53,782 nucleotides of DNA from Chromera velia. Its lineage: Eukaryota > Sar > Chromeraceae. Positions 21,101 through 33,077 of the stretch are shown here, in pieces (within the stretch, counting starts at the first letter, position 1; each line of letters begins with the position of its first letter). The notes under the pieces are model-generated. The model made no database searches. It worked only from the letters and a program-made list of their open reading frames with translations, and had not been told where the DNA came from. The stretch spans positions 1 through 53,782 of the forward strand of contig JAHBMJ010000214.1 of the NCBI GenBank assembly GCA_018398765.1, in the 5' to 3' direction. The position numbers were made by a program, and so were the translations under genes.

Positions 21101-24100
21101 AGACGTTTTGTGGGGAGTTGAAAATAAAAACCCTACCGTAGTGCTGAAAGATTTCAAAATAAACGAGTCGTGAACGATTTTATCATTTCAGATTTTAGGG
21201 CATACTAATTTTTTTATTCCCGAAGGTTTTAATAAAAGAGCTAATTGAAGACTGTTTTTGAATATACTACTACTTTTTTGGACCTTGAGTTGATTAGGCG
21301 TAAAGATACTAAGTCAAAGAGGAAGTGCTTCTGGTGAAACAGTCCATATATGGGGGCATCAGTCTGTCACTAAGCCAGTAACATCTGTCACTATAGACTC
21401 GGTACGGCTTTGCCGGGCTTCTACTACATTATCCATGTAACGTAAACCAGCGATTATATCAAAAGTTTTTTCGGGAGCGTCATAAGAAAAGTAATGCTTA
21501 TTGTGATTCCCACCTTCCCAAGGTATATAAGCTAAATAAGGTCAGTTACTTGGAAATGTTCAGGTTTTTAATGCTTTTAAGAAAGATCCTTGATTTTTAA
21601 CAAGTTTGCGTAACCCAGGAGAGCTTGCACTATTAAAATTAGCAACCCATCCGTATATATAAGTTTGAAAAATACCTTCATTTTCTCAAGAAGTTCACAT
21701 TAGTTTAGGAGAAAAGGTTAATTGAGGGTAAATTGACTTTTTATCGCAGTCCTTTTTCATTAAGTGTTGTCACGTGGGCTGCATATTTTGAGGCAGACCT
21801 TTCTCACACTGGCAAAGTTTTGGTACCACTTGTATAATTTTAAAATAATTCATATTTTGAATGCGTTCATTACTTCGGCTTGGTGTCGCTAAGCCTAATC
21901 AAATCTTAGCCTCTATAATAGTTAAGGGTTCCATATAATCACAATTTTGAGGAATGGATAAACGGTTCCCCGAATCTCCCATTACTAAACCCCCTGGACT
22001 AAATTTCCGCAGTTGGAATCTTTGAGTTAAACTATTGAAGGTGTAAGTTCTTGATTCTTTACTTTGCGATGTTCCCATACACCAGGTACCGGGCGTCATA
22101 CGGCGATAGTTTGCGCAAATAGACATTGGTACCTGATGCCCGAGAAAAAGTAGACCTTCAGGCTCCTCCGAGGTTCATCGATTAGAACCCTTAGTTTCAA
22201 TTGATTGTTGATTAACATTGGATATCGCTTCCGGTATGATTTCACTTTGCGATTGCACTCACAACCAAAACCATTTATGAAAAGCAAATGTTCACGAATT
22301 AAATATTTTTTTGCGGTAACTTAAAGTCAAATTATTTCGGTAGTGTAAACTATGGAGTCTAAAATTTAAAGATGAATGACCGTCCAAAATACACCAGGGT
22401 TTCTTTGTAGTGATCTTTAAAGGCGTTAAGATGTTTTCTGACCTTTGGGTGAAAAGATCAGACGTTGAGAGCTTCAAATAATTATAATAATAGAAAAGAT
22501 ACGCCAATGGGAATCAACCGACATTACGTTTAATTGACACGAAGTGTGAAGCCCAAGCCTTATGGTAGGGTCTTTGTTTAAAAGGATTTAAAGCATTAAT
22601 TGTTCCTTGCTTAAAACTTAAGCGTTTAGAAGACTTTTGTCTAAAAATCTCATAAGACAATGTTCAAGAACTAGCATAATAAAATTCTCAACTGAGCCCT
22701 GTTGTACGATCTGGTAAGTATAAGTGCTTGTCTTCCTGGCCAATTTGAAACGCGTTATTTAAAGTAATGCCTCTATATGCGTGACGTTTATTAGACCCGT
22801 CCACGAGATTTTTAAATGTAACATTAATCAGATGCGCACACGTTTTAGCATTACTCGTATTTTTGATTAAACCTGCTAAATTAGGGACGAAAAGTAATTC
22901 TTTGGGATAGGTCGTAAGACCCCCTTCCAAAATTCCATAGCGTTTTCAAAACACTCCTGGTTTTGAGAGTATACTTAAGCATATATTCTCGAATTTAATG
23001 GCTTGTGACTGAGTTGCTTCTAAATGTGTCTCGCCAAAAAGTTGGTCACTATGATAAGTCAAATTCCAGGCACGGAGCGAAGGGCTACTTGGCACACTAT
23101 GGGTAGTCATCAGACGACTTTGCGTAGAGACCCCTATGCCCCATCCTTTTGGTCAATAAGGTAAAGGGCCTGTTACTGATCCTTTTTCCACATCAGACAG
23201 GGAAATAAAAGCACCGTATTCATTTGTCAGAGTTAAATATAAGTTACTAGGACGCACCTTAAATTGTAACCTACTTAACCAGTCAGGAATCCGTGGATCG
23301 AAAGACGAGGAGGGGAGTCTAACAAGGAGATCTAAAAATCTTTGGAGCCATTGTGTGGTTACAGACGCAATATAAGCTCTTTTCTTTTTATACTTAAATG
23401 ATAGAGAATTATTAGCTGGCCAAATGTTATGCTGGGTATATGGAGTTCTTGTATCGGTTTGCTCCAAACCTAATAAATCAAATATTTCTTCTTTGAGCAC
23501 AACACCCCCACTATGAAATGTTCTCAGAACCATTTGAGTACAAGGTTCTCCCACACTTTGCCCAGCTAAAATCCCAATGTTCGTCGTAATCCGGTGGAGT
23601 TGGTCTTTACTTTTGAAACATAAGCCACAGCAAGCTTGACACAAATTAGTAAATCCTCAACATGTCAACGGAGATTTAACATCCAAAAATTCAGCATAGA
23701 GCAATTGCTTTAAAACCAACTTGGTATTCATACGATTTAAAACCGTGTTTCGGCTACAAAGAATTTGGCCGGTTTTTTTATGCATTATAGAGTTAGTTAT
23801 TAGTTTACCGTATAAAAGTAAAAAATCTAATGGCCTACAACTTCCTTGAATCCGGTTTCCTGCTGAAACTTTTAAATAAAAGCGACTGAAACACTGTTCT
23901 TCTTTAATCTTAAAATTATAACTAACTTCTATAAATCGCCTAGTCAAATAGCCTGCGTCCGCTGTTCTTAACCCCGTATCGACAACACCTTTACGGGCCC
24001 CATAAGAGGCTAAAAAGTATTCGAAAGGTTGAATTCCCTCATAAAAGTTATCCATTACCGGTAAACTTCCAATAATCCCTCGAGCATTAGCTGTAAATCC

Positions 24101-24538
24101 TCTAAAGTCAATAATTTGTCGAAGTTGTAAAGGGGTTCCACGGGCCCCCGTCTTTGACATTAAATTAATAGAGGAAGGAAGAATATGTTCTCAACTCGTA
24201 ATATTAAGTAAATTCTTTAAAAATTCTGTACGATCCTCGTAGAAGTTCTGCATATAATAGGCCATATAATCGTGACTGCTTTTGTAACCCTTAATCCCTA
24301 ATAGTAATCCACGATTCGGATCTGTACTTAATGTATCTTCGATTAATTTAGCCCCAATCGATACTTCTAAATCATCTAAATTTATTGAAACAAGATCGCG
24401 TGTACTGTATTCAAACCCCAAAGACATCATATCCTGTAAGTATTGTGGAGCACTTTCTTCCCCCCCGTAATGTTTTAAAAGTAAAATTAAATTTTCTACA
24501 TGCTGTTTGGCTTTTAGATTATTCATAAGTAAAATCAT
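18122..24538 (-). CDS. rpoC2: RNA polymerase beta'' subunit RpoC2, enlarged
   Basis: C-terminal half of the split beta' subunit of the plastid-encoded RNA polymerase. The frame is 2139 codons (UGA=Trp); the parts between standard-code ORFs were checked and hold no TAA or TAG. Conserved N-terminal third: GARGTPLQLRQIIDFRGFTA, SYGARKGVVDTGLRTADAGY, and NIGILAGQSVGEPCTQMVLR with the FHSGGV motif. Residues ~470-1950 are poorly conserved and hold Lys/Ser-rich low-complexity parts. The C-terminus returns to family sequence near residue 1970 (RSGIFLPYMHYEFLVRKMSS) and ends with the W-rich VDWIQDAKACVISG segment. Start ATG 24538, stop TAA 18122, 82 bases before the rps3 start. Confidence 0.95.
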
Positions 24539-24625
24539 CGACTAAAAAATATTATTTTCAAATGACTTTCTTACAGAAATGCTTGTTTTGACAAAAATGT
24601 TCTATCAAGGCGTCACTAAGAATAT

Positions 24626-27600
24626 TTAACAAAGATTAATTATAAAACTATTCCTTCAATTAGGACCAGGAAATCGTTTTCAAACCACAGATGAACTAAT
24701 AATTTCATATGGCGTAAAGCCCGACGAAGATTCTCTCTGTAGATTATGGAGATGAGGCACAGTAGCTTTTATTTTAAACTTTTGAAGTTTTTTTCAAAAG
24801 AGCTGTGTATAGATATACTTCACTAATTCTTTATTTAAATAAATATTTTTTAAAATATGGTTTAATGAAGCACGGTAGGGAGCCACCCGGACAGTATCAT
24901 AGATACTACAGACGAGATTTGGCGCATAAGTCATACAATTGTTTACTAAGATATGTTTCTGTGTAATTAATTTGCGGGCTGCTAAAATAGACGGGGCAAA
25001 ACCGAGCCTATAAATTAAACTATCTAAACGAAGTTCTAATTTGGCTAATAATTTTAATTTAAAATTAGCTTTAACACTATCTCGGCGACGAAGGTAATTT
25101 TTTAATTGATGATCGGTTAGATTATAGTAAAATTGAATTTTTTGTTTTAACTTTAACCGATGCAGAAAAAGTTCTTTTAATTTTAACCCTCAACCTGTAT
25201 CATAAATTAACCGATAGGGAAAACAACTTAATCAGCGTAAAAATCCTAACGGATGAATTAATCCCCGCTTAAAATTAGAGTAAAAAACTAACAGTTTACA
25301 TTTTAACTGATATAATCCTTTAATCCCATTTCGTCAACGTCGTGTTTTCTCATCAGTATGTTGCCCAGGGAGCATAGGCACCCGAAAAGGGCTTGGTATA
25401 GAAGGTTGCTTTAACTTAAGGGAGGACAATTGATTATATTTATACATTTTAGCTCACAGTTGACTAATACTATGCCTGTAGATGTGATAAAATACTTGTA
25501 GCCAACGCCTCATTTTCTGCTCAATAAAAAAACTTGTCCCATTCAAAGGTTTTGACAACAACATCAAACTTTCGGGTTTTGCTGTTAGATGTAAAGGGGC
25601 AAGAAGATCTTTCATTTCATACATCATTGGTTTATTTTTGACAGTTAGTCTAGAAGCCGTTTGGTCTAGAATAGCTAAACGCTCTGCTAGCGGAGACTTC
25701 GTATTCACCACGGGGTAAACTTCCAACCGCGGTTGGGTTAGTGTCTCACAAGAAGGCCTCAAAACTAAATGGTGTACCGGACTCCGCTCTTTGGAAACAC
25801 GCCCATTTCCTACACTATCTAAAAATCTAAAATACCTGTACAAACGTAGATTCTGCTGCCTTTTATATTTAATTTTTTGTGAATTAAGTCAACGATAAAA
25901 AGTAATTTTTTCTTTACACACATAATTCCTTTTCGTCATCTTTATAAAACTAGGAAAAACCGAAATTCAAAGCCTTCGCCCCGGAAAAAACATGTTGCGA
26001 TAACTCAAGGAAGTTTCTGTTCTCGGCACTTTTAAAAGTTTACCAGGGCGCTTATACAATTTTGTACCATCTCTCCTCATTAAATCTCCTCAGACAATTC
26101 TAGACCTGTGTGATGGGCGCTTTGGGAGCCGTGGACGTTTAATCGGCACCTGAAAAATCCCTCGTATACTTCGAGCCCGGCCATGGTGATTTAGTCAGAA
26201 TCGGTTACAATAATATAAAATCAATTTAGCCTGTATTAAATTACGGCTGCGGCAAAATCGAAACTGCGAAGAAAGCTTAGGGATAGGTAGGTCTCAATTA
26301 TGGTATGTTGTTGGGGTCTCGAATTTGTTGAGTCTATAAAGATTCGTGTGGTTAAAATAGAATCTGGGTTCGACGACCTGAGATGAATTCGAAAGCATAT
26401 TTCGACCGGCCTCGAAAAGTAGACGACCTCCAGGAAAAAAGCCATCTTCTTTTCTTACGTAATTGAAAAAGGGTTCTGAATTAGAAAATATAAGTCGCTC
26501 CCGTCCGCATGTGTTAAGGTCGGAAAATTGAGCTATAAAAGTCTTCAAATGCTTGACTGTTCTTCGCAGCACTTGTGATCTTATGAGTGACCCATAGTTG
26601 CTTTCCGAGTTTTTAACTCTAAAAAAGACTTGGCGAGCTACTCGTGATACTTTGTTATTCTGTAACGTCAGATCTAAAACGCCAGAGGATATAAAATCAG
26701 AATTTAATGCATAAAATGTTTTTGCTTTTGCCTGGTAAAAATTGAAAGGAAACGATACTAAACCAATAAAACCACCTCGGTAACGAAATACATTATCAAA
26801 AGTTTTAGTGAGACGATTAACGCTACTCAATATTTTTCCGGATCCAAAGGTGGCAGGCACTCTCTCTATGCACGGAATTTGAAATTTAGTACCTCTGCCC
26901 AAAGACTTGACTCGGTATTTGTTAGCAAACCGAATCTTATTTCAGTAACTAAAAAAGGATAAATCCCGCGTTGTAATACCACCAACTTTTGTTTGGAACT
27001 CCGGTTTTTCTCTACTTTCACACAACGTTTTCTGCGTTTCTTTTCAAGTCTGCAATCAGGAAACTAAAAGTAGATCATCACACAATTGAGGACAAAGCCC
27101 CTGTTTTACTATTTGTAACTGCCAAGTTTTACTTCATAGGTGAGATCATTTCTTAATAAACAAATGTTTCATAAATAAATTAGTCCCTAAAGGTAAAAAA
27201 GGTAGTTGTCGATCCAAATTCTGTTTCTTGTATTTAGAAATACCATGTTGAAAAATGAGGTTTAAATCATGGGCTTTAGATTTACGAGCCGGGTAATGGC
27301 TAAACTTTCGCTGCCAGAAAAAAAACCATGGGCATTTCGGATAAACTTTAGTCTGAAGAGCTTGAAAAATCTTTTGTGGCGTTATTCGCGTTCGTTGAAT
27401 CGGCTTATACTCGACATCTACCATTAAAGTAACCTCTCGGGATAGCCGCTTTCATTTTTTTCACTTAGGTATATCAACCTCATCAAATCTATAATCATAG
27501 AGGGATTTATAAACCGGGTCATAAAGGAGCGTATTTTTATATCTTAAACCAAGATATAAGGATCGGTCAATATCTGCTCAAAAGTTATGTAAGAATTTTT

Positions 27601-30600
27601 GCGGTCGTCACGTTTGAACTCGTGAAGGAAATTCGGACCGTGCCAGTTGTAATAAGTTTGCGTTTGAAAGATGGACTAGGTTGTTTCATTTACGCTGACT
27701 GAGCACAGCAGGTTTACGCGGCGCTTTATACCATCAGTTGGGCATATAAATTTTAGGTCCTTCCAGTCAAAGACTTTTGTTTGTTATCTTTCGAAGAATA
27801 TTCTGAGGGATAGGTTTTCTTGGGTTGATCGGTCAGAAGCGATGAAATCATCAACGTTTCTGCCAAGCTTTATCATCCATTGAATTAACGACTGGTAGTT
27901 CATACATAACTCGAGGTGATATGTGTTTTCATGTTAATAAAGTACTAACATCGTTGGTCTTTCGCCTTACTCGTGAATCAAATCATTGCCCTTGAAATCT
28001 AGGTCCAGGCCAAATTTGGTTTTTACCTTTGATCTGCAACGCCAACGTCATATAGAGTGAATAAGGATCGAAAAGTAACCGGGGCTTATAAACTACCGCC
28101 GAATTCAAAGGTAAACTGGAATCTGCCTTATATGTACTATGAAATAGGATTGGTACAACTGAGGATTTTAACCTGTCCACTTTTCATAGGCTGGAAGTTT
28201 CTGCATCATAGAAATTACCCACTGACTTACGGATCAGGGATTCCCTAGAGTTCATCTTTCGCCTTTTGAAGCTACTCTTATTGGGATTGGTCCGTAATCT
28301 CAGTTTTTCATTTTGAGCAAATCAACTATTTGATTTTAGTATACTATCCAAGACTGGTTGTAAGGATTGAAGAAAACTGTGGAAAGCCTCAAGTCCGTTT
28401 GGAATATATTCTTCTCTCAAAACACAGCCAAGCCTTTTTTTGTTCTTATGCAAGTACTCACGACAGTATATGTCTTTACTATTAAATTTTTTTCAAGTCC
28501 AAAGGACTTTTTGAAGTTTAATAATTTCTCTCTTAACGTTCGGGGTGTAGAAAGATGAGTGCCCAAAACGGCTGGAAAGTCAGGATTTACGACGACTAAT
28601 TTCTCTTTTGACATCTTCCATTAAGTCGCTAATTACTTGGAACCTATGCCAAATATCTTCCATAGGTATAGTATGAGCTTTTAAATTGAAAGGCACAACA
28701 TATCGGTCAGTCATAGAGAATGGTAGTACAACGTGCTTATAAAGATCTATGAGGTAAGCTTTTTGGGGTTTCGATCAATTACGCCAAAATTTCTGAATGT
28801 CCTTAATTCTTCATTTCATAATTAGCTTGTCTTCCTTTTCAAGGAATGAATTCGCTCAGAGCTGTAAGGGACGAGAGTTTCATACTGATCTCTTAAACTT
28901 AGTAGTTTGAGGAGTTTCAAATTCTAATACTTGGTAGGGATAATTTACCGTGTTTCTCATTTGTTTTATGAAGCCTCCAAATCCATACTTCGATTTCTTA
29001 TTGTTAGATATAAATGAGGCAAGCGGAGGCTTATGTATTATTCTTCTTTTCTTTTGCGGTTTTTTGTCCATTTTAAGAAATTTCTTTTCATAGAACTCAC
29101 TCACTCGGTTAATTTTTTCCTGCACTTGCGCTCGAAGTCAATAAAATGAGCTATAGCGCACGTTTTTTCAGTTTTTATTATTTCAGACAGAACGAGCATA
29201 TAGTGATTTATAAAGACTACCTACTTTATGGCTATAATTTTTAAGCAAAGTTCCATAATTTTTTGATGCCGTATTCTTAAGCATTTCTGTATATTCAATA
29301 TTGAGCTCATTAATCTGATGTCCCGGCTTTAATCAATTTTTAGAAAACTTACGCTTCCAATTTTGTCGACGTTTGGAAAACGAACGCTTCAAATGCGTTC
29401 GTCGGTCGAGGACGTAATGATGTGAAGTTTTTGATCTTTTTTGTGGAGAACTATTGTAAGTGTGCAGTAATGTATAAAAAGATCCTACATTATAAATGTA
29501 GTTTTGAAATATTAATGCTTTAATAAGACCAGTCAGTTTTGTTAAAATAAGCCGTGCCATTAATTTCTTGTATAAACGAGGAGCTCTTAGTTTCAGTACT
29601 TTAGAGTTAGCATAGTAAGCCTTGAGTTTGTTAATTGACTGTCCAATACTGAATTTTGGCGAACTATTTATTAGGCATGTTTTTTGAGAGGCCCCGCGAT
29701 AAATTTTTCAGAGATTATACGCGGAAACATTTGCTTGTGAATTTACAAATGTATAATAACGAGGGAGTGTAGGAATATCACGATTGAGTTTCCGATCACA
29801 CATAAACCCATAATTTCTTCCTTTAAAATACTGCGCCGACTTTTTACTATCACATAAAAATTTCGGGAACTGCAGTGTTTGTTTCTTTATAGACCGAAGA
29901 GCAGCTTTTAAACGCTGAAATCTCTTAATCAACTTAATGAATCTTAGGGTTCGTGAGAAGATTATCTGACTCTGGAAAGTCCCCTTACATAGCATCCACT
30001 TTGCGATAGTTTGAGGTAGTATTCACTCGCGCGTATTGTACTTACGCTTGTATAAATATTTTGTAAAGTTGTTATAATTTCTTAAAATTAAAACAGCCTC
30101 CCTATCACCACAGAAGGACGACAAAGTTTGAGCTCCAAAAAATTCTAAATTGTTTGGACGAAGTGTAAAACTCATTAGGGAAGTTTTAACCGCGCTTAAA
30201 TGAATCGAGCGTCGTAAAACTTTAAATAGACGATATTTTATAACGTTATTGATAAAGCTCATTTTATTCGGAAATGTGTAATAACTTTCAAGACCTTGTG
30301 TTTTATGACATCAAGTCTGGGGGCGCAATAGTGGTCCCATAATCTCCTGACGACGTATAGGTGAAGTTTGAGGTAATCGCTTAGATCAAGGAACAGTAAT
30401 TTTTTTTAAAGCTTTTATATTACGTCTATAAATTCTTAACATTGTTAAGCATTCGGGAATGGAAAGTGTTTTTAATCGTTTCCATAGCGCTTGCCAGGCA
30501 AATCTATAATCATATCTTGTTGTAGAAGGGTAACTGTAGATTTTTCCTTGGGCATCGTCAAATGGGTCAGGTCCCACAGGTCCTATGTTAACGGCAATAT

Positions 30601-30847
30601 GACTTATGGAGTAACTACGCAAAACCCAGAAATAAGCTTGTATTCGTTCTCGAAGTTTGCGTATCCTAAGCTTTTCTGGTAAACGCTTAAAGGGAAATTG
30701 CTTTCAGTGTCTTACAACTTTGGGGGTACCTCCAGGTAATAAAGTAAGATGTAACTTTCGTAAAGTTTTTATTACACTTTTATAAGTGTTTTTAGAAGAT
30801 CTTCGGGCAAATTGTTTTTTCTTTACAAATTTTTTAGAGGGTATACT
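24626..30847 (-). CDS. rps4: Ribosomal protein S4 at the end of a 2074-codon open frame
   Basis: Small-subunit protein uS4, a primary assembly protein. The last ~270 codons are S4: the LPGQH motif, KQKIQFYYNLTDHQLKNYL (family EKQKLRxxYGLxERQ) and LELRLDSLIYRLGFAP with KHILVNN, the S4 RNA-binding domain. Upstream of the S4 part, the segments between standard-code ORFs were scanned base by base in this frame: no TAA or TAG from 24629 to the TAA at 30848-30850. The 30847 boundary is the frame limit; no ATG lies near it, so the true start is unknown. An internal ATG at 25447 would give a 273-residue S4. The ~1800 upstream codons are basic, rich in Phe, Ser and Arg, and unrecognised. Confidence 0.82.
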
Positions 30848-31503
30848 TTAATTTAGCTACGTAAAGTCTCTTAAGAAAACAATAAGTCGACAAACATACA
30901 ACAAACTTTGACCAACTTCTTGATTACAAGCGACTTCAAGTATTGCAAAAATGTCCCATTTTATTTTTAATGCTTTTTTCTACGTATTCAGCATGTAAGC
31001 TCTTAGAAAATGTTTTGTTGCTATCATTTCTTTTTTTAGCCATTTGTTTATAACTACTTTTTAAAAAAGATAATTTTCTTTCATTCAATTTTTGCTGAAC
31101 CTAACATGGATATTACCCCTTTTAAATAGACCTACAAGAAACCTCGCAATCAACTTTACATAATTATCAAGGTTTAAGAAGTAGCTTTACGTAAAGACGG
31201 GAAGTAAAATAAAATGGCCACTCACTACTACGGTTAAAGTAACTTCATATCTGTCCTCCCTCCTGTAACTCAGTCTACTTGGGTTGCAAACATAAACCTA
31301 CGAATCACAAACTGTTACGTTATCGACCAATTTATAAGAGCAAATTTAAGCTATAAGATTGACGCGATTGGTTGTTAAAAAGAGAAACAGCTAAACGTAG
31401 CTCTTCACTCGTTGAGTTCCGCCTTAATTGCTAAGTCAAAAAATTTTGCCTTTGATTAAATATCAGATACGCTCTAGTAATTGGCTAGTCAAAGGTTCGA
31501 CTA
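30848..31503. other. Strand-switch region without a recognised gene
   Basis: Minus-strand genes end to the left and plus-strand genes begin to the right, so divergent promoters are expected here. A 39-codon minus frame (MAKKRNDSNK...) near 31040 is too short to support. A His-like anticodon loop (TTGTGAT) in a degenerate tRNA-like context occurs near 31290-31330 but no cloverleaf forms. Confidence 0.45.
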
Positions 31504-31740
31504 GGGAATGTGGTGAAATCGGTAAACACAACGGACTTTTCTTCCCAGCGAGATATTAGCACTCAAGCTTACGAACTAATAAAAACTAATGTAACACACG
31601 TGAGAGCGGCTTATCCCCGGAAGAGCAAGAGACTTAAAAGCTTTATACTACAAAATAGGCCTCCAAGTCCTTTTTATTTCGCACTTATGAAAATCCGTTG
31701 GCTTTTAAAAGCCTTGAGGATTCAAGTTCCTCCATTCCTA
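31504..31740 (+). tRNA. trnL: tRNA-Leu(UAA), intron-containing
   Basis: Exon 1 31504-31538 (GGGAATG acceptor, D-arm GTGGTGAAATCGGTAAACAC, ending CTT) and exon 2 31690-31740 (AAAATCCG, variable arm TGGCTTTTAAAAGCC, T-arm GAGGA/TCCTC, acceptor CATTCCT). Joined, the anticodon stem ACGGA/TCCGT encloses loop CTTAAAA with anticodon UAA. The insertion point after the anticodon U is where the ancient plastid and cyanobacterial group I intron sits. Confidence 0.9.
31539..31689 (+). other. Short intron in trnL(UAA), group I by position
   Basis: The 151-base insertion is preceded by U and ends in G, as group I introns do. Plastid trnL introns are usually 200-500 bases; this one is short, and I can only faintly see core-like sequence (AGAGACTTAAAAG). 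Group I membership is inferred from position. Confidence 0.65.
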
Positions 31741-31766
31741 CATTTAGTTTCTTCAGCACATATAAA

Positions 31767-31840
31767 GCACTCTTAGTTTAAGTGGTGAAAACATAGATTT
31801 TCAAAATCTAGTATTAAGGGTTCGAGTCCTTTAGAGTGCG
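31767..31840 (+). tRNA. trnW: tRNA-Trp(UCA)
   Basis: Acceptor GCACTCT/AGAGTGC, anticodon stem TAGAT/ATCTA around loop TTTCAAA (anticodon UCA), T-loop TTCGAGT. UCA pairs with both UGA and UGG, matching the in-frame TGA codons at conserved Trp positions throughout the window. A standard plastid tRNA-Trp has CCA. Confidence 0.92.
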
Positions 31841-31843
31841 TTA

Positions 31844-31916
31844 GGGAGTATAGCTTAGTTGGTAGAGTATAGCTTTTGCAAAGCTATGGTCCGGAGTTCA
31901 AATCTCCGTGCTTCCA
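31844..31916 (+). tRNA. trnA: tRNA-Ala(UGC)
   Basis: Acceptor GGGAGTA/TGCTTCC, D-arm TAGCTTAGTTGGTAGAGTA, anticodon stem TAGCT/AGCTA around loop TTTGCAA (anticodon UGC). No intron. It is not beside rRNA genes here. Confidence 0.93.
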
Positions 31917-32623
31917 ACTCAAAGTATAAGGGCTATGCACCTAAAAAGGGATCTTTTTCAACGCAAACTTTTCATGTTTAGCGGGGCTTCATGACCGTCT
32001 GTTAAACAACAAAAGAACAAATGTCTATATCATTTACCCGAGCCCTTAACAACACGCTAAGACCAAAAAAGAAGTGTTCGGCAGTAATGGCAAGTGCGAT
32101 GGAATTTCATCCTAGACAATAACTCTCGTCGTAAGTGGCCTGCTCATAATTTTTTAACATATTCCAAGTTCTTTTACATAATGAAAGTCATAGCTTTTAC
32201 AATGAATACTTTTCATTGAAGAATTTTTAATACGCGATTATTAGAGATTTTTTAGCTAAATCTTTAACGTCTGAGCAGCAGAAGCAAATTTTGCCTTAGG
32301 CCTTAAACTTCAAATAATATATGAGCATACAGTCTATGCTATAAAATTGGTGAGTAATAAAGGGAACAAAAAATTCTTGGAACTCCTGCTAAATTGTAAA
32401 CTTAAAAAATCGTAAGCCCTAAGCTTGAGCCTTAGTTAGCCAACATACGCGGTCTAAAGGTAAACTCTTATTTATATAGCATTCTAGAAACGCTTTTCTT
32501 TTGGCCATGTCGCTACATTCCAGACTCACTTTTTTCATTTGTATATTTACTCCACAACACTTTTACGCAATGAATCTGGACTAACTTATTAGATTTGAGA
32601 TGATGATTTGTAAAAACTTGTAG
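31917..32623. other. Non-coding stretch
   Basis: About 700 bases with frequent TAA and TAG as far as I could check; no RNA gene or conserved motif recognised. Confidence 0.4.
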
Positions 32624-32696
32624 GGGTTCATCGTCTAATGGATTAGGACAGAAACCTTCTAAGTTTCTAATGTAGGTTCGATTCCTACTGAACTCA
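32624..32696 (+). tRNA. trnR: tRNA-Arg(UCU)
   Basis: Acceptor GGGTTCA/TGAACTC, anticodon stem GAAAC/GTTTC around loop CTTCTAA (anticodon UCU), T-loop TTCGATT in stem GTAGG/CCTAC. Confidence 0.94.
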
Positions 32697-33077
32697 GTTT
32701 CTAAAAAGTATAAGCCACAGAATAGAACGATGAAGTAGGTATCCTTCAACCGCCAATTCGCACATACAGTATAACGGCTTAGGGGGTAAGTTAGAACGTC
32801 CTGACTTTGGTATCAATTCCTATAGCTGGGCTTTCTTGGGCAATCGGACTATTGAACGTTAAGATCGTAACGACTGTTACTAAGTCATAGATATCCTAGT
32901 AACATATATCTTTTTGTCTTTTATTGAAAGCTGCCTACATTCACCTAACGTATTTCATGAGACCAAGCCTTTAGCGACTCTTAGGTCTACCCGTGGAAAA
33001 CTTTTAGCGACGACGAACCATGAGCCAAAATAGCTCGCGCGGGACCTGGGGAAACCTAAGTAAAACTAACTCAAGAA
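32697..33077. other. Non-coding stretch upstream of secA
   Basis: No gene recognised. Around 32770-32830 a tRNA-like fragment (GGCTTAGGGGGTAAGTTAGAAC) does not fold into a full cloverleaf. GC-richer sequence lies at 32960-33060. Confidence 0.35.

Noticed and set aside
30930-31060. 39-codon minus-strand frame beginning MAKKRN
   Set aside because: The start recalls S14, but the real rps14 is at 36.1 kb and the frame stops early.
31262-31335. Possible tRNA-His-like remnant on minus
   Set aside because: A TTGTGAT loop is there, but acceptor and T-stems do not pair.
32770-32835. Possible tRNA on plus
   Set aside because: D-arm-like sequence only; no consistent anticodon or acceptor stem could be drawn.
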